Positions 35,895-45,493 are shown, numbered from the stretch's first letter. The stretch is DNA of 64,000 nt from Mariniflexile sp. AS56 (GCF_030552475.1 NZ_JAUPED010000008.1:62001-126000); one strand, 5' to 3'. The notes: generated by a model not told the origin, from the sequence alone. Numbers and translations are program-made.

Positions 35895-36323
35895 ATGTAT
35901 TTAAAGGAAATTAGTCTTTCCATTATTTTTATTTTTACATTAAACGGCTTATTCGGACAATCTAAAACCGGAGACCAAATTGATCTAGAATTAAAAAACT
36001 GTTTGGAATCGGAGAAGAATTATACAACAAGTGCCATGACGCAGTGTGTAATAGATGCGACCAAAAACTGGGACGAAAGATTGAATGAAACCTATCAAAC
36101 GCTATTAAAAAAGCTGTCTTCTGAACAAAAGAAAATACTGGTAAACGCTCAAAAATCATGGATTGCTTTTAGAGATAATGAATTAGCATTTTCTAATAAG
36201 CTTTACCACGATATGCAAGGCACTATGTGGATTCCAATACATGCAGAAACAAGATTAAATTTAACAAGACAACGTACATTAGAAATCGAATCCTATTTAG
36301 ACAATATAGCTATTGAAAATTAG
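35895..36323 (+). CDS. DUF1311/LprI-like exported protein
   Basis: The 142-residue protein has a signal peptide (MYLKEISLSIIFIFTLNGLFGQS) followed by TTSAMTQCVIDATKNWDERLNETYQTLLKKL and QKKILVNAQKSWIAFRDNELAF. These are the two conserved helices of the DUF1311 family, which includes LprI, a lysozyme inhibitor of mycobacteria. One cysteine lies before and one within the first helix (NCLES, MTQC), probably disulfide-bonded. A lysozyme-inhibitor role is possible but not established here. It follows the oxidoreductase gene by 33 bases and may share its transcript. Confidence 0.85.
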   Translation: MYLKEISLSIIFIFTLNGLFGQSKTGDQIDLELKNCLESEKNYTTSAMTQCVIDATKNWDERLNETYQTLLKKLSSEQKKILVNAQKSWIAFRDNELAFSNKLYHDMQGTMWIPIHAETRLNLTRQRTLEIESYLDNIAIEN

Positions 36324-36420
36324 CACTTAATCTTCGATTTATATAAATAACTCATGTATGAGCTCTGAAATAATTTAAATTAATTCTCTCTTTCAAGGGA
36401 ATAACAAAACAACGTATTAG

Positions 36421-37311
36421 ATGAAAAACATTGCTGTAATTGGTGCTGGTACTATGGGAAATGGTATCGCACACACCTTTGCTCAAAGTAATTTTAAGGT
36501 AAACCTGATTGACATTAGCGAAACTTCACTTAAAAACGGGTTGGCTACCATTACCAAAAACCTAGACAGAATGGTAGCTAAAGAAACCATAACTGAAACT
36601 CAAAAAGAAGAAACGCTTAAAAACATTAGTACGTTTACTAGCATTGCTGAAGGTGTTAAAAATGTAAACTTAGTGGTTGAAGCTGCCACCGAAAATGTCG
36701 ATTTAAAACTAAACATCTTTAAGCAAATTGATGAAGCTTGCGCTGAAGGCTGCATTCTAGCCTCAAACACTTCCTCCATTTCTATAACCCAAATAGCTGC
36801 AGTCACTTCTAGACCAGATAAGGTTATTGGCATGCATTTTATGAACCCCGTGCCTATTATGCAATTGGTAGAAATTATTCGTGGCTACAACACCAGTAAC
36901 GAAGTAACCAATACCATCATGGATGTATCGAAAACTTTAGGCAAAACCCCTGTTGAAGTGAACGATTACCCTGGTTTTGTTGCCAACCGTATTTTAATGC
37001 CCATGATTAACGAATCTATTGAAACCTTGTATAATGGTGTTGCAGGTGTTCATGAAATTGATACCGTTATGAAATTAGGAATGGCACACCCTATGGGACC
37101 ATTACAATTAGCCGATTTTATTGGGCTAGACGTTTGTTTATCCATTTTAAATGTAATGTATGATGGTTTTAAAAACCCAAAATATGCACCATGTCCTTTA
37201 TTAGTAAATATGGTACGTGCTGGTAAATTAGGTGTAAAATCTGGTGAAGGCTTTTATGATTATTCTGAAAGCAGAAAAGCAGAAAAAATTGCGTCTCAGT
37301 TTTTAAAGTAA
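36421..37311 (+). CDS. 3-hydroxyacyl-CoA (3-hydroxybutyryl-CoA) dehydrogenase
   Basis: This 296-residue NAD-dependent enzyme oxidises L-3-hydroxyacyl-CoA in beta-oxidation or butanoate metabolism. The Rossmann motif VIGAGTMGNGIAHTFA is at 5-20, NTSSISITQIAAVTSRPDKVIGMHFMNPVPIMQLVEII near 117-154 includes the catalytic His and substrate-binding Asn, and VNDYPGFVANRILMPMINE is the hinge. The C-terminal domain has LADFIGLDVCLSIL and GVKSGEGFYDYS. Length is that of the stand-alone Hbd/PaaH type. It is followed 61 bases later by the interrupted DUF1015 gene. Confidence 0.95.
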   Translation: MKNIAVIGAGTMGNGIAHTFAQSNFKVNLIDISETSLKNGLATITKNLDRMVAKETITETQKEETLKNISTFTSIAEGVKNVNLVVEAATENVDLKLNIFKQIDEACAEGCILASNTSSISITQIAAVTSRPDKVIGMHFMNPVPIMQLVEIIRGYNTSNEVTNTIMDVSKTLGKTPVEVNDYPGFVANRILMPMINESIETLYNGVAGVHEIDTVMKLGMAHPMGPLQLADFIGLDVCLSILNVMYDGFKNPKYAPCPLLVNMVRAGKLGVKSGEGFYDYSESRKAEKIASQFLK

Positions 37312-37372
37312 ACAGTCGCAATTTCAGTTTTCAGTCCCAAGCGTTATAGCTTAATCTAAAAACTAGTAACTC

Positions 37373-38611
37373 ATGGCGAACATACTCCCTTTTAAAGCAG
37401 TAAGACCCACGCGAGATAAGGTTGGACTTGTCGCATCCCGTTCGTACCAAAGTTATTCAAAAGCAGAATTAAAAGCACGGTTAGAATACAATCCGTTTTC
37501 ATTCTTACACATTTTAAATCCGGGATATAAATACGATAAAAATATTCATGGCAAGGAACGTTTTAGTTTAGTTAAAAACCGTTATTTAGAATTTAAGGAG
37601 AATTGCATTTTTATTCAAGATGAAATTCCTTCCTACTATATCTATAAAATTGTAAACCGAAATGGCCATACTTTTTCTGGTATTATCGCCGCTGCGAGTA
37701 CTGAAGATTACAAAAACGATGTTATAAAAAAACACGAAGACACCATTGAATACCGCGAACATATTTTTAAAAATTATTTAAAAACCGTGGGCTTTAATGC
37801 CGAACCTGTACTTCTCACCTACCCCGACAACCTTGATATTAAAGCCACAATTACCGAGGTGCAAAAAGTACGTGCCGAATATGAATTCACGACGCATTTT
37901 AGAGACACGCATTATTTATGGCTGGTGAACGCCCCCGAATTAATTGATAAAATAAAGCGCGCCTTTAAAAGTATCGATTCAATTTATATTGCAGATGGTC
38001 ACCACCGTACGGCTTCGTCCCTTTTACTTTCAGAAGACTTAAAATCTGAAAACAACAAACACAGTGGGACTGAAACTTATAATTTTTTCATGAGCTATTT
38101 AATTCCAGAATCTGAATTAAAAATTCATGAATACAACCGCCTCATAAAAGACTTAAACGGCTTAACAAAAGAGGCTTTTTAAATTCAGCTCGACACCTTA
38201 TTTCGTATTGAAAAACGAGTCAAAGAGCTCTATAAGCCAACAAAAAAACATCATTTTAGTATGTATTTGGATGGTGAATTCTATTCCTTATTCTTACGGA
38301 AAACCAACACCCAATTTCACACCGCATTGGATGCTTTAGATACTCAAATTTTACACAAAACCGTTTAAGAACTTATTTTAGGGATTACCAATGTGCGTAA
38401 CAACACACGTATAAGTTATTCACAAGGAAAGAACAACTTAGTTACTATAAAAAGCAAAGTCGATTCGGGCGAGTTTGCCGTTGGCTTTGGACTTGTCCCT
38501 ATTACGATAGACCAACTAAAAGCCATTGCCGATAACCAGTTGACCATGCCTCCAAAAAGTACGTTTATCGAGCCCAAGTTACGAAGTGGCCTTACTATTT
38601 ATGAATTTTGA
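37373..38611 (+). pseudogene. DUF1015 family gene interrupted by two in-frame TAA codons
   Basis: A single frame of 413 codons runs from the ATG to the TGA at 38609-38611 and reads as a DUF1015 protein, a family of about 400-415 residues. It has NILPFKAVRPTRDKVGLVAS at the start, FSFLHILNPGYKYD, and the family motif ADGHHRTASSLLL near residue 205. TAA codons interrupt it at codon 270 (38180-38182, EAF*IQLDTLF) and codon 332 (38366-38368, KTV*ELILGITN). Between and after them the frame still reads as the family: FSMYLDGEFYSLFL, and YSQGKNNLV with GLVPITIDQLKAIAD. One base change can restore each codon. The first 269 residues might still be made. Confidence 0.88.
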
Positions 38612-38690
38612 ATAAAATACTTATTTGTTCATTTGTTGATTTGTATATTGCGTTAACCAAACTATAAACACCTTCTCAATTTCCCATTTA

Positions 38691-39359
38691 ATGAGTATTA
38701 AACAAAACCTTGATTATATAAAATCGACACTCCCAGAGCACGTAACATTAGTTGCCGTTTCGAAAACCAAACCTGTTAGTGATTTAATGGAAGCCTACAA
38801 TGCGGGTCAGCGTATTTTTGGTGAAAACAAAATTCAGGAAATGGCCGAAAAACATGATAGCATGCCAAAAGATATTGAGTGGCACATGATTGGGCATGTA
38901 CAAAGCAATAAAGTAAAATACATGGCATCGTTTGTGAGTTTAATTCATGGGGTGGATAATTTTAAATTACTGCAAGAAATTAATAAGCAGGCAAAAAAAC
39001 ATGATAGAATTATCAAATGTTTGCTTCAAATTAAAATAGCTTCGGAAGATTCTAAATTTGGAATGACTGGTTTTGAAGCTTCAGAGATTATAAAATCTAA
39101 AGCCTTTTCAGAATTAAAAAACATTCAAGTGGTTGGTGTTATGGGAATGGCCACATTTACCGACGACGAAAATCAAATTAAAAAAGAGTTTTCTTTATTA
39201 AAAACCACTTTTGATGGTTTAAAATCAATTGAAACATGTATTTTTAAACCTGAAACCATTAGCATGGGAATGAGCGGCGATTACGCCTTAGCAATAGATT
39301 GCGGAAGCACCATGATTCGTGTTGGAAGCACTATATTTGGTGAGCGCAATTATTTGTAA
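38691..39359 (+). CDS. YggS-type pyridoxal phosphate homeostasis protein
   Basis: This 222-residue PLP-binding TIM-barrel protein (PLPBP) helps balance the PLP pool. The PLP lysine lies in VTLVAVSKTKPVSDL near residue 26; FGENKIQEMAEK, IEWHMIGHVQSNKVKYM, and the phosphate-binding C-terminal SMGMSGDYALAIDCGSTMIRVGSTIFG are all conserved. The length is normal. It lies between the damaged DUF1015 gene and the exonuclease gene. Confidence 0.95.
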   Translation: MSIKQNLDYIKSTLPEHVTLVAVSKTKPVSDLMEAYNAGQRIFGENKIQEMAEKHDSMPKDIEWHMIGHVQSNKVKYMASFVSLIHGVDNFKLLQEINKQAKKHDRIIKCLLQIKIASEDSKFGMTGFEASEIIKSKAFSELKNIQVVGVMGMATFTDDENQIKKEFSLLKTTFDGLKSIETCIFKPETISMGMSGDYALAIDCGSTMIRVGSTIFGERNYL

Positions 39360-39413
39360 ACAGCTAATAGAAAGCCCAATTTAAACTTTTAACTTTTAAC
39401 TTTTTTTTCACTC

Positions 39414-40778
39414 ATTTACGCAATATTAGACATAGAAACCACTGGAGGTAAGTACAATGAAGAAGGCATAACCGAAATAGCTATCTATAAGTTTGATGGC
39501 CACCAAGTTGTAGATCAATTTATAAGTCTTGTAAACCCTGAGCGCGACATTCAACCGTTTGTGGTTAACCTAACAGGCATAAACAATAACATGCTGCGCA
39601 ATGCACCCAAATTTTATGAGGTTGCAAAACGCATCGTAGAAATTACTGAAGGCTGCATATTAGTGGCGCACAACGCCCAATTTGATTACCGTATTTTAGG
39701 CACCGAATTTAGAAGACTTGGTTTCGAATTTATAAGACCATCGCTTTGTACCGTTGAACTTGCTAAAGACTTAATACCAGACCTGCCATCGTACAGTTTA
39801 GGTAAATTGGTACGCTCGCTTGGTATTCCTGTTACAGATAGACACCGTGCTTCTGGAGATGCTTTAGCCACCGTAAAATTATTCAAAATGCTTTTGGATA
39901 AGGACACGACTAAAAGTATTATTCAGGCCTCTATAAAATTAAACCCGAAACTTCAATTAGAACCCAAGCATCTTGATATTATAGCAGATTTACCTGCTGT
40001 AACTGGTGTATATTATATTCACAAAGCCGATGGAGACATTATCTACATTGGGAAAAGTAACAATATAAAAAAGCGCATTAACCAGCACTTTACAAACACC
40101 AATCAAAAATCAAAAAAATTACAAGATCAAGTAACGGCAGTGACTTACGAAACTACCGGCAGCGAACTTGTGGCTCTTTTAAAGGAAAGTGAGGAAATTA
40201 AACGAGTTAAGCCTATTTTTAATAGAGCCTTGCGTCGTACCACCTTCACTCATGCACTTTATAGTTTTGTAGATAATCATGGGTATATCAATTTAAAAAT
40301 TGATCTGGCCGATGGTCGTAAAAACCCCATAACAACCTTTAGCAATAAGCAAAGCGGCAAAAGCTTTATAACCAAAGTGGTTGAAGATTATAATTTATGC
40401 CAAAAACTAACCGGTTTATACAAAACCAAAACCAGTTGCTTTAACTACGATTTAAAAACCTGTGATGGTGCCTGCATTCAAAAAGAACCTGCAGATTCTT
40501 ACAACAAGCGTGTTACTGAATTAATCAATAAAAACAGTTACAAAAACAAAAACATGGTGATTATTGATAAAGGCAGAGCGATCGATGAGCGCAGTGCTAT
40601 TTTAATCGAAAACGGGGTTTTTAAAGGCTTAGGGTTTTTCAATTTAAACTATCAAATAAACAACATAGAGGTTTTAGAATCTATTATCACGCCTATGCAG
40701 AATAATAGAGACACCCAACATATTATTCAGAGTTATTTAAGAAAGAATAAACAAGTAAAACAACTACTTTTTAATTGA
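39414..40778 (+). CDS. DEDDh exonuclease fused to GIY-YIG (Cho/UvrC-type) nuclease, apparent ATT start
   Basis: The frame encodes an N-terminal DEDDh 3'-5' exonuclease (ILDIETTGG at residues 4-12, the DxE site; VAHNAQFDYRILGTEF; HRASGDALATVKLF) and a GIY-YIG domain (GVYYI from 198, then YIGKSNNIKKRINQH). This is the fusion of a DNA polymerase III epsilon-like domain with a Cho/UvrC-like nuclease, probably acting in repair. The frame cannot be traced to ATG, GTG or TTG: between the upstream TAA at 39390 and ILDIETTGG the codons are CTT TTA ACT TTT TTT TCA CTC ATT TAC GCA. ATT at 39414 is the best start (454 residues). An internal GTG at 39561 would lose the first catalytic motif. Confidence 0.85.
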   Translation: MYAILDIETTGGKYNEEGITEIAIYKFDGHQVVDQFISLVNPERDIQPFVVNLTGINNNMLRNAPKFYEVAKRIVEITEGCILVAHNAQFDYRILGTEFRRLGFEFIRPSLCTVELAKDLIPDLPSYSLGKLVRSLGIPVTDRHRASGDALATVKLFKMLLDKDTTKSIIQASIKLNPKLQLEPKHLDIIADLPAVTGVYYIHKADGDIIYIGKSNNIKKRINQHFTNTNQKSKKLQDQVTAVTYETTGSELVALLKESEEIKRVKPIFNRALRRTTFTHALYSFVDNHGYINLKIDLADGRKNPITTFSNKQSGKSFITKVVEDYNLCQKLTGLYKTKTSCFNYDLKTCDGACIQKEPADSYNKRVTELINKNSYKNKNMVIIDKGRAIDERSAILIENGVFKGLGFFNLNYQINNIEVLESIITPMQNNRDTQHIIQSYLRKNKQVKQLLFN

Positions 40779-40780
40779 GT

Positions 40781-42739
40781 ATGAAAAAAATCTACTTCAT
40801 TTTAATAATCCTATCAAACGCATCCCTCTTTTCTCAATCAAGTTTTAACTCAGAATCCTTCCGAGTAACTTTAGGTGACCTTGAAACAAACTCCTTTGAA
40901 AAAGATTCTACAGCAACGGCTTTAGTAATTTACGAAGAAGGTAATAGCTATGTGGACCCATCGGATTATGATTTAAGAACCGAAGTAAAACATAAAATAA
41001 AGATTTTAAAAAAAGAAGGGTTTAATAAAGCCACTATTTCCATTCATTTATATAACAACAAAAATACGTCGGAACGCGTAAAAAACATTATCGCGACGAC
41101 CTATAACAAAGAAGGAAACGAGGTTATTCAAACCAAACTGGAAAAAGAAAACATTTTTACCGAAGTGTATGATGAAAACCATACCCTTGCCAAATTCACC
41201 TTACCTAATATAAAAGAAGGCTCTGTTATTACCTATAGCTATACTCTTTTTTCTCATTTTATGTTTAACTATAAAGGTTGGGACTTTCAAGATGACATCC
41301 CTAAATTATATAGTGAATATCGAACCAGTATTCCTGGAAACTGGCTTTACAACATCAAGCGCGTAGGATATAGACCACTAGACATAAGTACTTCAGATTT
41401 AAAAAAGAATTGCTTGGACGGGCCGCGTGACTCTAGTGCAGATTGTTCTATAAACCGCTATGCCATGAAAGATATTCCTGCCTTTATAGAGGAAGATAAT
41501 ATGACGGCGAAATCAAACTACTTAGCACGCGTTGAGTATGAATTAAAAACGTTTCAAGGGTTTGATGGTGTAAAAAATGATTACACAAAAACATGGGAAA
41601 GTGTAGATGATGAACTAAGAACAGACCCTAATATTGGTAAACAACTAGGGAAATCAATAAAACCAGAAGATTTTTTTGATACTGCTATTTTAAATGAAAA
41701 AGACCTTTTAAAAAAGGCAAAAGCCATGTATACATTCGTTCAAGAAAACTATACTTGGAATGATAAATATTCACTTTTTAAAGATGCTTCAATTAAGGAT
41801 TTAATAAAAGATAGATCAGGAAATGTTTCTTCAATAAACATGTTGCTTCATAATTTATTAGAAGAGTCTGGTATTGAAGTAAGTCCTATTTTACTATCAA
41901 CTAGAAACAATGGATTTGCAACGAAGCTTTTTCCTGTTATTTCAGAATTCAACTATTTAATAGTACAAGCCAAAATAAATGACAAAACCTATTTATTAGA
42001 TGCTACCGATAAGTACTTGAGTTTTGGAGACATTCCCTTCCAATGCCTAAATGGTTATGGGCGAATTTTAGACTTTAAAAATGGAAGTAACTGGGTAGAT
42101 ATCGAACCAGAAAAACTATCCTCCACGCAATATAAAGTCGAATTAAATATAGGCGCAGAAGCTAATATGACTGGTAATGTATATGCAAAAAACACAGGCT
42201 ACCACGCATTAAACTCTAGAAAAGCATATTACCCAAATAAGAATTCATACATTAATAATATTCACGATGAAAACCCTAATCTAGAAATTTCAAACCATGA
42301 AGTAATAAGTGAAGGGCAAACAAGTTCCGATTTTATAGAAACTTATGATGTTGAATATGAAGACAATGTTGTGGGAGATAACATTTATTTAAATCCGTTT
42401 ATAATCAAGTTTTTTAATGAGAACCCATTTAAACTTCAAGAACGCACTTACCCCATCGATTTTGGATATAAAGATTCATATTACTTCGCATTTAAACTAA
42501 ATTTTAGTAATAATTACACACTGCAAGAAAAACCAAAAGATGTTAATTTAGTGCTTCCAAATAAAAAAGGACAAATTATCTTATCAAGCAATATGATAGC
42601 AAATAGCTTAGTACTTACATTTAAAGTAGATTTCAAAGAAGCTGTTTACGAACCAGAATATTATCCTTATTTAAAAGAATTCATGAATAAAATTGTGGAT
42701 ATACAAACCAATTCCCTTATATTAATAAAAAAGAAGTAA
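40781..42739 (+). CDS. DUF3857 and transglutaminase-like domain protein, exported
   Basis: The 652-residue protein starts at the ATG at 40781 (a TTG two codons earlier overlaps the preceding stop) with signal peptide MKKIYFILIILSNASLFSQS. An N-terminal DUF3857 region (SATALVIYEEGNSYVDPSDY, RTEVKHKIKILKKEGFNKA) is followed by a transglutaminase-like region near 325-420 (YTFVQENYTWND..., RSGNVSSINMLLHNLLEESGIEVSPILLSTRN), where the usual catalytic cysteine position is Val/Ser, so it is probably inactive as an enzyme. A C-terminal beta-rich region follows. In Bacteroidetes such proteins are periplasmic or outer membrane proteins of unknown role. Confidence 0.88.
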   Translation: MKKIYFILIILSNASLFSQSSFNSESFRVTLGDLETNSFEKDSTATALVIYEEGNSYVDPSDYDLRTEVKHKIKILKKEGFNKATISIHLYNNKNTSERVKNIIATTYNKEGNEVIQTKLEKENIFTEVYDENHTLAKFTLPNIKEGSVITYSYTLFSHFMFNYKGWDFQDDIPKLYSEYRTSIPGNWLYNIKRVGYRPLDISTSDLKKNCLDGPRDSSADCSINRYAMKDIPAFIEEDNMTAKSNYLARVEYELKTFQGFDGVKNDYTKTWESVDDELRTDPNIGKQLGKSIKPEDFFDTAILNEKDLLKKAKAMYTFVQENYTWNDKYSLFKDASIKDLIKDRSGNVSSINMLLHNLLEESGIEVSPILLSTRNNGFATKLFPVISEFNYLIVQAKINDKTYLLDATDKYLSFGDIPFQCLNGYGRILDFKNGSNWVDIEPEKLSSTQYKVELNIGAEANMTGNVYAKNTGYHALNSRKAYYPNKNSYINNIHDENPNLEISNHEVISEGQTSSDFIETYDVEYEDNVVGDNIYLNPFIIKFFNENPFKLQERTYPIDFGYKDSYYFAFKLNFSNNYTLQEKPKDVNLVLPNKKGQIILSSNMIANSLVLTFKVDFKEAVYEPEYYPYLKEFMNKIVDIQTNSLILIKKK

Positions 42740-42765
42740 TAAATCTTTTATTACTTTTGACACTT

Positions 42766-43617
42766 ATGAGTGCTACACAAAAAACAAACTGGAAAGAAAA
42801 ACTTCATGAAATAATTTATGAGGCAGATACACCTGCGGGAAAACTGTTTGATGTTGTTTTAATGATAACCATTATTGCCAGTATTTTATTAGTCATGCTT
42901 GAAAGTGTAAAAAGCATTGACGCCAAATATCATAACCTATTAAACATATCCGAATGGATTATAACCATTTTATTTACCATCGAATATGTTGCTAGAATTA
43001 TAACAGTAAGAAAACCATTTCACTATATTTTTAGTTTTTATGGTATTATCGATTTACTATCTACCATCCCCAAATACATCTCGTTAATTTTTGGTGGTAT
43101 ACACGCTTTGGCTGCTTTACGTGCCTTACGTTTATTACGTATTTTCAGAATTTTAAAACTTGCACGTTATTTAGGTGCTTCCAATAATTTGGTAAGAGCT
43201 TTAAGAGCGAGTCGCGCTAAAATATCGGTATTTTTATTTGCCGTTATTATAGTAGCCATCATTTTAGGTACCATTATGTATTTAATTGAAGGTGAAGAAA
43301 ACGGCTTTACTAACATCCCGAAAAGCGTGTATTGGTGTATTGTAACGCTGACTACAGTGGGCTTTGGCGACATTGCACCACAAACACCTTTAGGGCAATT
43401 TATAGCCGCTTTAGTCATGATTTTAGGTTATGGCATTATTGCCGTACCAACAGGTATCGTTTCAGCAGAATACACCGCACAAAACAAACCAAAAGAAGAA
43501 CCAGAAAAACCGCATGTAGATCTAAATACACAATCTTGCCCTAATTGTGCGGCTGGAAGACATAAAGACAACGCCGAATTTTGCTATAACTGCGGTCATA
43601 AATTTGATAATGCCTAA
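42766..43617 (+). CDS. Voltage-gated-type ion (potassium) channel with C-terminal zinc ribbon
   Basis: I start at the ATG at 42766 (283 residues). Six membrane segments form an S1-S6 channel. The S4 segment is LRALRLLRIFRILKLARYLGAS with regularly spaced arginines, and the selectivity filter is TLTTVGFGDIAP near residues 193-204, pointing to potassium. After S6 (GYGIIAVPTGIVSAEY) the cytoplasmic tail ends in CPNCAAGRHKDNAEFCYNCGHKF, a CxxC...CxxC zinc ribbon that most bacterial Kv-like channels do not have. The end overlaps the start of miaA by eight bases. Confidence 0.9.
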   Translation: MSATQKTNWKEKLHEIIYEADTPAGKLFDVVLMITIIASILLVMLESVKSIDAKYHNLLNISEWIITILFTIEYVARIITVRKPFHYIFSFYGIIDLLSTIPKYISLIFGGIHALAALRALRLLRIFRILKLARYLGASNNLVRALRASRAKISVFLFAVIIVAIILGTIMYLIEGEENGFTNIPKSVYWCIVTLTTVGFGDIAPQTPLGQFIAALVMILGYGIIAVPTGIVSAEYTAQNKPKEEPEKPHVDLNTQSCPNCAAGRHKDNAEFCYNCGHKFDNA

Positions 43618-44509
43618 ACACTTAATTTCTATAGTAGGCCCTACAGCCATTGGTAAAACAGCTTTAAGTATTAAACTTGCTAATTATTTTAATACTGAAA
43701 TTGTTTCAGCAGATTCACGACAGTTTTTTAAAGAAATGAGTATTGGTACTGCGGCACCTTCAACAGAAGAATTAGCATCAGCAAAGCATCATTTTATTCA
43801 TCATAAATCCATTCAAGACACTTATAATGTTGGCACTTTCGAAAAAGAAGCCCTCCTTTGTTTAGGAACCCTTTTTAAAAAACACGATGTTGTTATTATG
43901 GTTGGTGGCTCTGGTTTATATGTAGATGCGGTAACAAAAGGATTGGATTATTTCCCTGAAGTCGCTGGTAGTATTAGAGAAAGCCTAAATAATCAATTGG
44001 AAATAGAAGGTTTACCAGTTCTTCAAAACCGACTTAAAGAACTAGACCCTGTATCTTATGATTCCATTGCGATTGATAATCCGCATCGGGTTATTCGCGC
44101 TTTAGAAATTTGCATAGGCACCAACAAACCTTATTCTTCATTTTTGAATAAGAAAAATATAAACAGAAACTTCACCACCACCACCATAGGTTTAACAGCA
44201 GAAAGAGACACCATTTATAACCGTATTAACCAACGAGTTGATATTATGGTAAACCAGGGCTTATTGGATGAGGTTAAAAGCCTGCTTCCGTTTAAAGATT
44301 TAAATGCCTTAAATACGGTGGGTTACAAAGAAATTTTTAATTTTATAGAAGGTGAATGGACACTCGATTTTGCCATTTCGGAAATTAAAAAGAATAGTAG
44401 ACGCTTTGCAAAACGCCAACTTACTTGGTTTAAAAAGGGCGAAAACACTTTGTGGTTCGATTATGAAACTCCTTTCGAAGACATTATAAAAAACATAAAT
44501 ACGCACTAG
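43610..44509 (+). CDS. miaA: tRNA dimethylallyltransferase MiaA
   Basis: MiaA adds a dimethylallyl group to A37 of tRNAs reading U-starting codons. I start at the ATG at 43610, which overlaps the channel stop (ATGCCTAA), giving 299 residues; the longer frame from 43547 adds 21 unrelated residues. The P-loop GPTAIGKT is at 9-16, followed by VSADSRQFFKEMSIGTAAPS at 33-52, VGGSGLYVDAVTKGLD, and NPHRVIRALEI. The C-terminal RRFAKRQLTWFK is the family's tRNA-binding helix. It is co-directional with, and translationally linked to, its neighbours. Confidence 0.96.
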   Translation: MPKHLISIVGPTAIGKTALSIKLANYFNTEIVSADSRQFFKEMSIGTAAPSTEELASAKHHFIHHKSIQDTYNVGTFEKEALLCLGTLFKKHDVVIMVGGSGLYVDAVTKGLDYFPEVAGSIRESLNNQLEIEGLPVLQNRLKELDPVSYDSIAIDNPHRVIRALEICIGTNKPYSSFLNKKNINRNFTTTTIGLTAERDTIYNRINQRVDIMVNQGLLDEVKSLLPFKDLNALNTVGYKEIFNFIEGEWTLDFAISEIKKNSRRFAKRQLTWFKKGENTLWFDYETPFEDIIKNINTH

Positions 44510-44511
44510 TT

Positions 44512-45192
44512 TTGTTGATAAACGAAGAAGAATTAGATAACCCTGTTTGGCATGCTTTAACCAACATCCATTATAATCATGCAATTGATTATAATCATGT
44601 AAAGTTTTACCAACCAGATTACACCCCTTTTGGTGCTTTCATAAATAATGCAGACACTCGTTTAGCTATTGAAAAACATGGAGCGTTAATAAGTGGTTTT
44701 TTTATTGTTGGCGACAAACCACTACTTCCTGCTCATTTTGAAGAACCCAAACAGCATAAAGGGTTACAAATGATTGTTTACAACAAAATAAACCATCCAA
44801 TTACCGACACTATTGTAGAGCTTACAGATGCGCACTACAACGACTTGATTGGGCTTATAAAATTAGTATACCCTGAATACTTCAGACCTAAAAGCAATAT
44901 ATTAGGGCAATATTTTGGTATTTATAAAGACGGAAAACTGGTTGCTTTAACTGGAGAACGCATGCAAACCAATCATTTTATAGAAATTAGCGCTGTTATT
45001 ACACACCCCGATTATAGTGGTCGAGGTTATGCAAAACAATTAGTAACCCATACAGCAAACAATATTTTCACTAAAAACAAAACCCCTTTTTTACATGTAG
45101 ATGAAACTAATACAGGCCCTGTTGCTTTGTATAAAAAATTAGGTTTCAACGTAAGAAGGAAATTAATTTTCTGGAAAATAACAACACCTTAA
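44512..45192 (+). CDS. GNAT family N-acetyltransferase
   Basis: The 226-residue protein begins at a TTG two bases after the miaA stop, or at the next TTG; no ATG is available that retains the N terminus LINEEELDNPVWHAL. The C-terminal half is a GNAT domain with FIEISAVITHPDYSGRGYAKQLVTHTANNIF near 155-185 (acetyl-CoA loop SGRGYAK) and FLHVDETNTGPVALYKKLGF near 193-212. The N-terminal half (DYTPFGAFINNADTRLAIEKHG) is the extension found in FR47-like members. It is probably in one transcript with the channel gene and miaA. The substrate is unknown. Confidence 0.88.
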   Translation: MLINEEELDNPVWHALTNIHYNHAIDYNHVKFYQPDYTPFGAFINNADTRLAIEKHGALISGFFIVGDKPLLPAHFEEPKQHKGLQMIVYNKINHPITDTIVELTDAHYNDLIGLIKLVYPEYFRPKSNILGQYFGIYKDGKLVALTGERMQTNHFIEISAVITHPDYSGRGYAKQLVTHTANNIFTKNKTPFLHVDETNTGPVALYKKLGFNVRRKLIFWKITTP

Positions 45193-45493
45193 AAGGCTAT
45201 TAAGCTCTAATAAAAGTGGGTCACCATTAATTTCTACCGCATCTACCATCCAAAAAAACAGTTCAGCAAGACATACACACGTCTATATATCAAAACAGTA
45301 ACCTGTTTAAAGCGTTTCATTTCTCGTATGTTTTACATTTGTTTTTGTTTATTCAGTAAAAAGTGATCTAAAAAGAAGTTACACACTAAAAAAATATTTT
45401 TTATTATGAATAAAACAAAACTAAAGAATTCTACGTTTGCTTTTTAGAATCCATTACTTTTTAAAGTATCTTTATCCCAAATAATTACCTTTT
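45193..45493. other. 301-base intergenic region without a supported gene
   Basis: This AT-rich gap holds only a 13-codon reading frame (ATG at 45406, MNKTKLKNSTFAF) that lacks supporting evidence. Near the end, TATCTTTA matches the -7 element with one mismatch and may be the DUF2911 gene's promoter. No hairpin terminator, tRNA or repeat is evident. Confidence 0.5.

Noticed and set aside
9087-38611. TAA read as an amino acid (recoding) to explain the stops in cysC and DUF1015
   Set aside because: TAA is the ordinary stop of most genes in this window, including lpdA, yidC and pyrG, so a genome-wide reassignment is excluded; mutation or error explains the few cases.
45406-45447. Small peptide gene MNKTKLKNSTFAF upstream of DUF2911
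   Set aside because: Thirteen codons with no promoter match, no terminator and no sign of conservation that I can judge.
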